Both the position numbers and the translations under genes were made by a program. The notes under the pieces were generated by a model. It was not told where the DNA came from. It did no database searches and was given only the letters and a program-made list of their open reading frames with translations. Of a DNA stretch of 64,000 bases, positions 43,915 through 54,412 are shown piece after piece (position 1 is the first letter of the stretch; the number at the start of each line of letters is the position of its first letter). The DNA comes from Entoloma clypeatum. Its lineage: Eukaryota; Basidiomycota; Agaricomycetes; Agaricales; Entolomataceae. Location of the stretch: NCBI GenBank assembly GCA_963565915.1, contig OY751485.1, positions 1,984,001 through 2,048,000 on the forward strand, in the 5' to 3' direction.

Positions 43915-46900
43915 AGCGGCCTGTACCAATGTCAGCCCCCGCTCAGTTTTCAATCTCCCTATCACCTGTGATTGTAGCCGACATGAATGACAAATCTTTT
44001 TCGATCCCCATTTCAATGTCAGGAGAAGGAGAAAGCATCGATGAAAGACTAAAGATAAACGCCCTGATAGACTCAGGAGCAGGAGGAACCTTCTTGGACC
44101 AGAAGTTTGCCACAGCTAACTGAATGGAGCTTATCCCATTACTAAAGCCCATTCGTGTGTTCAATGTGGATGGAACAAAAAACAAAGAAGGAACGATCAC
44201 CCATTGTACATGGAAGAAAATCTGGATCGATGACAAAGAACTCGACGTCAGATTCTTGGTAACTGGACTTGGAAAGGAAACCGCCATTTTGGGGTTACCC
44301 TGGTTAAAACAATACAACCCGAAGATTGATTGGGAAAGAGGAACCTTGGATATTGAAACTATCAGGTTCAAGAAGACTCTGGCAGGGGTCATGAGGAAGA
44401 AATTTGATGAGCTCTTAGCATCAAAAGACAAGAAACCCATTGCAATTGCAGCATGGATGAAGAAGAACCCAAACAAAGGATCTTCGCAACAGTAGAAGAA
44501 ATTGATGATGAAGAGACCCTTAAACCGAAAAAGGAGGCTCTACCGGCAAATGGACCTATCTTGAAAAGAATAGATGAAGAATCAGACGATGACCTAGACC
44601 TATTCAGGACATATGTCACAACGGACAAACCTATTGAAAATATTTGGATCCAAGCCAAAACCTCGATCTCCCAGAAACTGACACACAACACGGACACCAC
44701 GGACAAACCAAAGAAAGAACTACCAGAACGATATGATCAGTATCAGAAGGTGTTTGAGAAAGCGGCATCTGAGAGGTTACCGGAACACAAAACATGGGAC
44801 CACGCAATTGACTTAAAACCGGACTTCATCCCGAAAGACTGCAAGGTTTATCCTTTGTCACCAGAAGAACAAACTATATTGGACGAATTCCTTGATGAGA
44901 ACCTTTGAAAGGGGTACATCAGACCCTCGAAATCACCAATGGCATCACCCTTTTTCTTCATGGCTAAAAAAGACTCGGATAAGCTCAGACCCTGTCAGGA
45001 CTATCGGCGATTGAATGAGGGAACGGTGAAAAACGCATACCCATTGCCCCTGGTCGGAGATTTATTGGACAAACTGAAAGGAGCAAAGGTCTTTACTAAA
45101 CTGGACATGCGTTGGGGATACAACAACGTACGGATCAAACCTGGCGATGAATGGAAGGCTGCATTCAAAACCAATCGAGGGTTGTACGAACCCTTGGTTG
45201 CCTTCTTTGGGTTAGCAGGCATGCCACCCACGTTTCAGGCGATGATGAATGAAATCTTCAAAGAAGAACTTGAGGAAGGATGGTTGCTCATTTATTTGGA
45301 CGACATCTTCATCTTCTCAGTCAATGATGAAATCGACACCGAACGAACGCTCCGCGTACTAAGAAAAATGATAGAGAATGACCTCTATCTCAACCTGGAA
45401 AAATGCGAATTTGGAGTCAGGCAGTGCAAATACCTCGGACTGATTATCAAAGAAAACAAAATTGCAATGGACCCCGTTAAGTTATCGGGGATAGCAAAAT
45501 GGCCAGAACCCACGACTGTCAAGCAAGTCAGATCTTTCCTTGGATTTGGAAACTTCTACCGAAGGTTTATTGGACACTACTCAGACACTGCCAAACCCCT
45601 GAATGATCTGACGAAGAAGGATCAGGAGTGGGAATGGAGCGAAGACTGCCAGACGGCATTTGACACATTAAAGGACAAATTTGCGGAATCACCAGTATTG
45701 TTGATGCCGAACACTGACAAATCGTTCATCATAGAATCTGATGCATCAAAATGGGCGACAGGAGCAGTACTGCGCCAACAAGATGTGAATGGAGACTGGC
45801 ACCCCTGCGGATATATATCGCACTCGTTCTCTGCGCCAGAGCGGAACTATGAGATCTATGATCGGGAACTCTTGGGAATTATCCGATCACTGGAAACCTG
45901 GAGGCACTACCTCCTTGGGTCACCGTTTCCAACATTGGTTCTATCAGATCACAAGAACTTGACGTATTACCGGGAACCCCAGAAATTGAACAGACGACAA
46001 GCACGGTGGAGATTGTATCTCTCCGAGTTTGAACTCAAACTAGTACACACCCCAGGATCAAAGATGATCCAGTCTGATGCCTTGTCAAGGCGACTGGACC
46101 ATATACCCAAAGAAGACACGGATAACAAAGACGTTATCGTTTTGCCAAATGACATTTTCGTCAAAACAGTAGACCTTGAGCTACAAGGAGATATCCTAAA
46201 AGCAACCGAGAACGATGAGCTTTTCTCAAAAGCCATCACCGCCCTAAAAGAATCGGGAACACCACCGATTAAATCCCATTTATCAGAATGGAGAACAGAA
46301 GACGGGATATTATTCTTCCGTGACAGATGTTACGTACCACCAGATGAGACTCTGCGTCGGGAAATAACAAAATGATATCACGACTCCCTACCAAGTGGAC
46401 ATCCGGGACATCTAAAGACCCTAGAATTGGTCAGGCGAAACTATTGGTGGCCAGGAATGTACGTGTTTGTCAAGAATTATGTTGGAGGATGTGCAACCTG
46501 CCAACAAATGAAAGTCAACACACACCCCACGAACCCTGGATTGATGCCAATCAAAGCACAAAAGGACGCTAGACCATTCTCCCAAACGACGATCGACTTC
46601 ATCACGGACCTACCTGAGAGCAACGGGTTTGACAGTATCATGGTCGTAGTAGACCATGGTTCTACGAAGGGGATAATTTCCATCCCTTGCACGAAAACCA
46701 CCGACGCGACCCTTACTGCCAAACTTTATTTGGACCACGTGTACCGAAGATTCGGACTCCCAGACTCTATTCTGTCGGACAGAGGGCCGCAGTTCGCTTC
46801 TCAGGTCTTCAGAGAACTAGGGCGACTCCTAGGGATTAAACTAATGATGAGCACGGCTTATCACCCTCAAACGGATGGAGAAACGGAACGTGCAAATCAG

Positions 46901-47623
46901 GAACTTGAGATCTATTTCCGAATGTTCTGTTCGAATAATCCTGAAACATGGCACGATCACAACTCAACAATGGAGTTCTGTCATAATCAGAGGACCCACT
47001 CCACGACGAAACGATCCCCGTTCTATCTAATGATGGGATACGAACCGAGAGACATACCATTGGCATTTGACAAAACAAATGTGCCAAGCGTAGAAGAACG
47101 GCTCAAAGAGCTGAAACAAGCAAGAGATGAAGTGCTGGCAGCGCACGAACTAGCCCGTCAGATGATGGCTGAAAGGTCAACACGAGGTTTCACTCCGTTT
47201 AGAAAAGGAGAACAGGTATGGCTAGAAGGGAAGAACCTCCGAATCGGATACCCTTCCAGAAAACTGGCACCCAAAAGAGAAGGACCCTTCACCATTTCTG
47301 AGGTGCTTGGGCCCATGACGTACAAACTGAAGCTTCCAGAACAATGGAAGATCCACCCCGTTTTCCACGCCTCCTTGTTAACACCTTATCGGGAAAATGA
47401 CACACACGGACCAAACTTCCATAGCCCACCTCCTGATCTGATCGAAGGAGAACACGAGTATGAAGTAGAAGCAATCCTCACCCACAAACGACAGGGCAGA
47501 GGGTACAAATATTTGGTCAAGTGGATGGGATACCCATCAAGCGATAACACATGGGAACCCGAATCCAACTTAAAAAGAGCCCAAGAAACGCTGGGGTACT
47601 ACAAACAGACCCACCACCTTTGA
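43908..47623 (+). pseudogene. Gypsy-2 pol, three TGA codons and a frameshift
   Basis: Protease [34 protein letters not shown] and IYLDDIFIF; RNase [15 protein letters not shown]; integrase finger [19 protein letters not shown] with CATCQQMK, core [11 protein letters not shown] ... [10 protein letters not shown] ... [17 protein letters not shown]; and chromodomain [20 protein letters not shown] ... NTWEPESNL. Lesions: TGA at 44121, 44906 and 46373, each where Arg fits (ATAN[R], DENL[R]KGYI, ITK[R]YHDS), and a frameshift near 44455-44490 between protease and RT. Catalytic residues of RT and integrase are otherwise intact. Confidence 0.92.
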
Positions 47624-47648
47624 ACCCAACAACCCACATCCTCACATC

Positions 47649-48545
47649 ATGACCACCGTTTTCGATACCGCCACCAAGGAACTTCACCGACACCGCCTCT
47701 TTAGGCTCCTGACCGAACCCGAGCACAATGACAGAGTGCTGCGGCACATTGACGATGAGACCGACCAATTCTTGGTCAACACATTGTTCGGGCTAATCAC
47801 CCTCCGCCAATTCCATTACAATACCACCGCCAATATTGCCCGACTCATCGAGGGGCACATCGACACGCTCCTAGACAGAGGTGTCTACCAACAGTTTGCA
47901 AGGCTGTTTCATAACCGCACGAACACCCCCGACGTCACGCTCCTAGACCCATCTGCAGAAAACCCTATCTTGACCACTCCCCTCCCTGATCTTGCCACCA
48001 CCCCTGAACCAACCCCTATCCCTGATCCGGTTCCCCTCGTCATCAGAAACCCCGACACTCCAAGTACCACTTCTCCCGAATCCACGTCGCCCTTGACCAG
48101 CGACCGAAGCCTTTCCGATGTCAAGACCGACGTCAAGGGAAAGAAGAAATCCTATGGAGTTGTTAAACGCTCCAGAAGAAAAACCACACGCACCATCATG
48201 TCTATTCCATTAGGGCATGGATCATCATCCCAGACTCCCATCGATCTCACCAACAAACCTGATTACCTTGACTATGAGGTTGACACGCATGGACGCGCTC
48301 ACTCCCCGAGCGGACCTTGGTGCCGTCCTGCTGGATGGCCACATATTGACAAAGGGCGCAAATGCGGCCTTTGTGCTAGGGCAGATGGACACATTGAGTG
48401 TCAATGCGGATACTATGTATGTCAGAAGTGTTGGAAGAAAGCACCCAGACACTACGATTACGAGTGCTTGGGCCCGGGTTATGCAGCGCTGGAAGATGAC
48501 CAGTACGAGTTTGACGACGATGCCATACACAACATGGCAACTTGA
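47649..48545 (+). CDS. Gypsy-2 third ORF: Cys-rich accessory protein
   Basis: Intact 298-aa ORF 25 bp after pol and 41 bp before the 3' LTR, inside the element. N-terminal 85 aa look helical (DRVLRHIDDETDQFLVNTLF ... GVYQQFARLFHNR), followed by a Pro/Thr/Ser-rich linker, a basic patch (KGKKKSYGVVKRSRRKTTR), and a C-terminal cluster CGLC-x8-CQC-x4-CQKC-x11-C that could bind zinc. There is no signal peptide or membrane segment, so it is not an envelope protein. I do not recognise the family. The position is that of env in other Ty3/gypsy elements; a nucleic-acid-binding or chromatin role is a guess from the basic patch and Cys cluster. Confidence 0.75.
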   Translation: MTTVFDTATKELHRHRLFRLLTEPEHNDRVLRHIDDETDQFLVNTLFGLITLRQFHYNTTANIARLIEGHIDTLLDRGVYQQFARLFHNRTNTPDVTLLDPSAENPILTTPLPDLATTPEPTPIPDPVPLVIRNPDTPSTTSPESTSPLTSDRSLSDVKTDVKGKKKSYGVVKRSRRKTTRTIMSIPLGHGSSSQTPIDLTNKPDYLDYEVDTHGRAHSPSGPWCRPAGWPHIDKGRKCGLCARADGHIECQCGYYVCQKCWKKAPRHYDYECLGPGYAALEDDQYEFDDDAIHNMAT

Positions 48546-48586
48546 AAACATTGAAGCCTGTGACTTCAAGCATAGAAGGGGGGTAA
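48546..48586 (+). other. Gypsy-2 polypurine tract region
   Basis: AGAAGGGGGGTAA directly before the 3' LTR, near-identical to AGAAAGGGGGTAA at the same place in Gypsy-1. Confidence 0.7.
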
Positions 48587-49142
48587 TGTTACACTTTTTC
48601 ACCCTCTTCCTATGCACCTTCACACGACCCTTCAACCCTTGATCCCCATCACACCCCGTTTCACCTAACTCCGACGACCCTGGGACATGTGTCCCCTCTA
48701 TCAGCGCTATGACTCACACTGACTCGGACTATTCCCCTTTTAGATACATTTTCACTCGTTATCTCTGACTCACGGCCTCGCGGCCTTATCTCTGACTCTT
48801 ATGCCACAGCCCCTTGAAACATCTATCTAACCAATGGCTTATTTAGCTCCTGCGCAGCACTTACTTGTTTATAGCTATAGGATAATGTATATAAAACCTG
48901 TAACCTTAGAGTAGAGGTCCTCAGCTTGACCTAGGCAAACAACGCTTACTTGTCTATTACTTCGAACGCTCTCTAACTAAGTGCCTTGCGAGGACTTAGC
49001 TCTGCTTGACCCGAACCGAGTCGTCCTTCTGAGGAACTCGCTGATTGACCAAGTCGACCTATTGAGGGACTTGTTGTGGAACCAGTTCGAACCCACGTGA
49101 TCCGATCTATTGAACTTGTTGTTGTAGGCTATCGCCGTAACA
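48587..49142 (+). repeat. Gypsy-2 3' LTR
   Basis: 556 bp. Relative to the 5' LTR it has T in place of C at 12 positions clustered at about 48770-48846. Confidence 0.93.
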
Positions 49143-49147
49143 TTCTA

Positions 49148-52100
49148 CGCGAGAGGATGTCGAGTACGTTGCGTAAGGTACAGGTTGAGGGGGGCAGTAA
49201 GCCATAATGATGTCTTTGAAAAGAGGGACTTGAAATGAGGTTGAGGTTGGAAGGCGGTCGTAAGAGGCGGACGCGAAAACCCTGTCTAAATATTCTTCTG
49301 CATCGGAGTCCTCAGAGTCTTCTGGGGCACAACGTCTTCTCAAAAGGCCATCCGCAGCTTGATGGGAAACTGCAGATACATGGTTAATGGCAAAATCGAA
49401 CAGAGAAAGATAAAGAATCCATCTGGTCATAGGGGCGTTAGGCAAATCGGGTTGATGAATCATCTCGACGAGAAATTTGGCATCGACATCGAGACAGAAA
49501 TGGACACCCCATATCCGATGTCGGAGGTCCTTAATCGCACGAAACGCGCCGTAGAGTTCAGACTTCGGTTGAGAGTAGCGCGATTCCACGGAGTTGAATG
49601 TGCAAGACCCAAAGATTGCTGGACACTTTTGTTTTTCGTGGATCTGTTGGAGAATCCAGCCCACGCCAAGACTGCATGAGTCAACTGCAATGGCAATAAG
49701 GCCGTCATTGTCTGGATGAGGTTGGGTGTTGGATGCTGAGAATTTTAAGGCCTTCAGATGGTTGACCTTGACGAGGACAGGAGGTGAGGAGATCAGAATC
49801 TTGAGTTGTTGTTGAGCTTCTAGAGCGTGTTCGTCGAAGTAGAATTCTGCAAGTGAAACTTTTGTCAAGTTAGTCAATGGTTTCGCGATGATGGAGAAAT
49901 TCTTAATCCAACAACGTCCTACGCCAGCTGTTCCCAAACACGAACGGACATCAGAAACATCAAGGAGAGGGCCCCAATTCAGAACCTTCATCATGATTCC
50001 GTGGGGGAGGTGCCATCCATTGTGGTCGACGATGGTGCCAACAATTTCGAGAACAGGAGTGGCGAGGATGAACTTGTATCCGGAGGCAGTTACTCCAGCA
50101 GTGATGAGCCTAAGGAGAAAACGATCAAGGACGATGGCGTATTCAAAGAGAAACTTGATAATGCGTGTCAGGGCCCATAATGCCGATGTCGTTGATGAAG
50201 ATGTCACCATGTTTGGGGATTTCTTCCTTTAGAGTATGTGTCGTGCATCGTTGGAATTCGGAGACAGAGTTGGTGGCTCCTTGAGGTAAAGAGCAATTGC
50301 AAAGAGGGCCGATGAGGCTCGAGAATGTGGTTAGCGGGCGCAATCTGATGTTGAGAGTCCGTCCGTTGTAACCAGAAAATAAGTCCATGAGGCCGTAAAT
50401 TACACGACCGACGAAATTTTCTGCAAAGTCATCAATACGAGGAGGGAGTCCAGCATCACGTATCATTATCTGATTCAATTTTTGAATGTCTTGGATCAAA
50501 CAGATCTTGTTCCCAGTTTTCTTGGAGACGGCGAACATGCGGGAGCGATAAGAAGCAGAAGAAGGTTCATATTTTCCAGCCGCAGTTTGTTCCAATAGCA
50601 TGTCGCATATGACGCCTTCAATAGCTTTTGGTACACGGATAGGTGGTTGAACCCAGGGGGTATGCTCAATGACTGGGATGATATAATCAGGGAAATATTC
50701 ATGAGAAAAAGAGCTGCGCTCAGTATCAACAAAAGCAAGGGCGTCGCTTCGACGAGCAAGAACGAATGCCAAAAGGTCGAGTTCACGAGAGGTAAGGAAA
50801 TCCTCCGGAACAGTTTTGAGAATCATATCAAGACGATCACGAGAGAGTTGTGGAGGAAGGACGAGATCATCAAGGAAAGGAGGACTCAGTGGTAAAGGCT
50901 CAGGGTTGCCTATGATTACAGGCTTGAAGACCTGACCAGCGGGGTTGGGCATGTATGTCGGAACTGGGTGAACTTTGCGATCAACGGGCTTGTACTTGGT
51001 TCATATTTGTAAATGGACACCGGGGTATGGAGATGCCATGGTTGTAGACAACAGTTGGGTGTTATCAAGAAAAACGTGTCGAGTCCATGGGGTCTCGATG
51101 ATTCTGGAGCCGGCAGGCGATGCGTGCGTGGCTTGTCACAAGAAATGGTTGTAAGATTCAGGAGGATCGAGTTCTAAAATTGAAGAGAAACAATTGAGTG
51201 TTGAATTATCAAAAAGTCGGAGCAAACCACGGCCGAGAAAAGGAATGGACGCGCTCTGGGGAGATCCAGACTCGACGTGCATGCCATTCAGGCTTTTCCC
51301 AATGAAACGCTAATATCAGAGTTGTAATCTTCAACCCTCACACGGTGGGCTGATGTGGGAGGAGGTCAATGGTGATGAGGACATGGCACAGAAGGCTGAT
51401 CCTTGGTAGGTCCCAGGTTAGTGGCGTTTCGAGGCATGTCGGGCGAAGTCAGGATGAGAGAGACCGAGGGCCTAACGCCAGAATCGCAGCCTTCTCCATA
51501 CTGCCAGAGCTGCATCTTTGTTGGACTGGATCTTGTGTAGAATATGTTAGCAGTATACCACTGAAGAAAGGGTTGTCCGAGGATGATATCATGTTTGCCT
51601 GATCCAATTCTGCCGTTGCTGATGAAAAAGTGGTGGTTGAAAGCCTTGCCTGCGATGACTAGTGGCGTGTCGTGTATGCAGCTGCTGAGGGGTACAGCGT
51701 TTCCATGGATCCCCCGAAGAGACCAGCGAGTTCTGTCGCAATCGATGGGCAGTCCAGACTTCTCATACAACCGATGTGATACGAGGTTTAGCTCAGAACC
51801 GGTGTCTACCATGATCTTCATGTCATTGTTGGCAAACAAAGCAGCAAAACGGCCGGTGTCCATTGCATATAAGGTGCCCTCAGTAGGGACGCGCGCGATT
51901 GCATTCAAATATCTGGTAATGATGGACTTGTAAGTGTCCTCTGACAAGTCAGAGGAGTACTCAGCTCGTAAAACTTGTTGTTCGCCGTTTGAGTCATGAG
52001 ATGCGCAGTGATAGTCATCGTTGTTGTGAGAAGTTCAAGAGGTAAAAGTAATGGGTGTGTACATTTCTTCGTCAATTTCTTCATGGTGTTCTACAAGGTG

Positions 52101-53750
52101 CGCGACTACAGGCTCGGGCTTGTCGTTAAGCTCACGTCGCGACTTTGTCATGTCAGAAAAACACTTCTGAAGTTTGACTGACGACCCTAAAAGTTGGCCG
52201 ACGGTAATGGTGATGGGTGCTTCAAGGATCTTTCCCTGCAAAGCTTCAAAGTCAACAAGCTTTTGGACAGTAGATGTGAAATGATACTGAGACGGCCCAC
52301 GCCATTGAGTAGTCGTCTGGCTTGAACCATCTTGCATTGCCAGAGCTCGTGGAGGTGGAGGAGGCATAGGTGGAGCAGGTGATTTTCAGTTCTGACCTTT
52401 GCGCATGTTGGCCAAAGGTACGTTATTTGACGGAGTTGACGACAAATTCGGGCGAGTGGGAATACAGATTGTAAGAGGCAGGTTCGAGTTGGACTGATCA
52501 GCATGATTGACTTGCGGAGTCTTGCGCCCAACAACCGTTGAAGTCCCGTAAATTTCATAGGACGCCGGACTTGAACGAGCCTCGAAGTTGTCAAAAAGAC
52601 CTGCAGTGTTAGCGGACATATGAGGAGGTAGGTCTCGGTTGACCTCCCATCCTTTACCTTTTAAAAAACTAGATGAAGCTACAGAAGTGTTAGTCCGACA
52701 AAGAACAGCCACGATACCTCCTTCTACGCTGTTTGCTCTCGGAAGAGAGTCGCCATTGGGAAGGGCAAGTCGACCCTCCACATTCCAGCTAACGAGTCCA
52801 TCTTTCAGAAGACTTGGCAGCTCAGGGCAGTTCTGGTAACCAAAACGGTGAGTACTTGTTCTGCAAAGATAGCATATATGAGGTGGATTGTCGGGAGACA
52901 TAAAATTTGTCCGTTGAGTGGACGCGGAAGGAGAGGAGCGATGGTTTGATTGGCTTTGGGCGAGGATGTGAGCAGACATTTGTTCGTAATGGCGGTCCAT
53001 TTGTTCCAGACGCTCGAGGATCTTCTCCAAAGTAGCTGCAGAAATGGATGGTTCAGTTACACGGATTGAAGGTACAGAGGTAGGAGGTTTCTCAGGTGCA
53101 GGCAAAGAAAAAGAGACTTGGCGTTTTTGGCCGCGCGCAGGGTTCGACGGCGGAGAGAGCTCGTTGTCAGAGTCAGATTGCCTCTCAGAGTCGGAGGAAT
53201 CAGTAGAGTCAGATCCTGAGTCAGATTCGTAGTAAAGAGGCGTCCTGTGGGTCTTGGAATTGATGTCTTTTGAATTAAACTGTCGGCGAAGTAAAAATAA
53301 TAAGTCGTCGCGAGGAGGTGGGTTGTCGATTGACGTCATGGTTTCCGGAAGGCATTTGCGGATTTTCTTTCGGAGAGTCAACGGTATTTCTTTGTAAAAC
53401 AAGTAATCGAGCTCATGGCGCAGGATTTGTCGGCCGACGGATAAGCCTTCAGAGCGACGTGTAAACTCGTGTAAGTATCGGTTGATGTCTTTGACGGATT
53501 TCATCTTGCCACGCGCTCCGTGGTCCTCGACCCATTGATGGAGGATGGCCGCAGTCGGTATGTCATCTTCTGAAGTTCTGTAAAGCTCGATGAGGTGTTC
53601 GACACAACTCACCCAGTCATTGTTTTCAAAAACGGTGCTGTGCCGTAAAACCTTGCGGACTTTGGAACTGCAATACTGGAGAATGTAAGGTGGTAAGTCA
53701 TGGTGGGGAATTCCGGCCTGATCAGCTGCTCTTTTGAGTGAAGAGATAAA
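49148..53750 (-). pseudogene. Gypsy-3 gag C-terminal part, protease, RT and RNase H
   Basis: From 53750: gag FISSLKRAADQAGI ... WVEDHGARGKMKSVKDINRY, Ser/Asp-rich linker, CCHC-like ICYLCRTSTHRFGYQNC; protease KIMVDTGSELNLVS; LPFLGRGLLRLFDN-type linker; RT VFAVSKKTGNKICLIQDIQK ... DLFSGYN ... GDIFINDIGI; RNase H IAVDSCSLGVGW and SELYGAFRAIKDL. TGA codons at 52386, 52035, 51366, about 51134 and 51001; frameshifts near 51255 and 50150. FINDI replaces the expected F-x-DD, so a catalytic Asp is lost. Gag and protease share one frame here, unlike Gypsy-1 and Gypsy-2, so it is a different lineage. Confidence 0.85.
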
Positions 53751-54051
53751 TGTTGAAACTTTTCCCATCACGTAGATTAGATTACATCACGTGACCTTTA
53801 CATATCTTCGTTACATACTTGTTTGGTTGGTACAAACAGTAGTACGGTATATAAGACCAGGAAACTGTCAATATCATCAAGTTGTCTCTTGACTCTTAAC
53901 CGCCTCCATCGCTCTTACCAGCCTCAACCGCTCTCACCAGCCTCACCCTCTTCAAACCTATGTAAGTGGTCAGAACGGTATCGTAGAGTACTTCCACTGT
54001 AGCCGGTTGCTTCAGTACACTTGCGGCTAGCGCCCAGGTGGAACTTCAACA
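53751..54051 (+). repeat. Copia-2 5' LTR
   Basis: 301 bp with a TCACGTGA palindrome near 53785 and a TATATAAG box near 53848. Ends TTCAACA. Confidence 0.93.
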
Positions 54052-54063
54052 GGTTATGGGCCC
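54052..54063 (+). other. Copia-2 primer binding site
   Basis: GGTTATGGGCCC, identical to the Copia-1 site; complementary to the initiator tRNA-Met anticodon arm. Confidence 0.7.
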
Positions 54064-54412
54064 CGGATAGCAGAGGGACTTGGGAAACGCTGGCAACAGC
54101 GAGTACCTGCCCACTCTACCCTGGTTGGCAAAGAACCGATCGAAAGATCTAGGTTCTGAGTCTTACTTCTTCACATATGAACCTGGGAACGTCATTACGA
54201 CAAGTACCTGTCATGAAACGTCCCTAAGGGGATTGACCTAGTACACTCCATGTGGAAACGTTGATCGCACCTTATACATTTCTGACATATAAAGGGTTTT
54301 CCCATGACCGCTATTCCTGAAGGGAATATGTCATAAGGAATCATTCAATTGTTTTCTCGAATCATATTCATAACACATCACTGATTGAGAACCCTTTTTA
54401 GATTCATTCAAA

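Larger units (their letters stand above)
42162..49142 (+). mobile_element. Gypsy-2, chromodomain Ty3/gypsy retrotransposon with a third ORF
   Basis: Complete element of 6981 bp with two 556-bp LTRs (TGTTACAC...CCGTAACA) and duplication TTCTA (42157-42161 and 49143-49147). The LTRs differ at 16 positions, all transitions, 14 of them within about 105 bp. gag, a -1 heptamer, pol with three TGA codons and one frameshift, and an extra intact ORF before the 3' LTR. Confidence 0.95.

Noticed and set aside
47649..48545. Gypsy-2 third ORF as an envelope protein
   Set aside because: No signal peptide, no membrane segment and no glycoprotein-like Cys pattern.
51255..51300. TGA after SVSLGKA in Gypsy-3 as a seventh nonsense codon
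   Set aside because: A frameshift just before it moves the true reading to another frame (GKSLNGMHVES), so this TGA is not in the protein frame.
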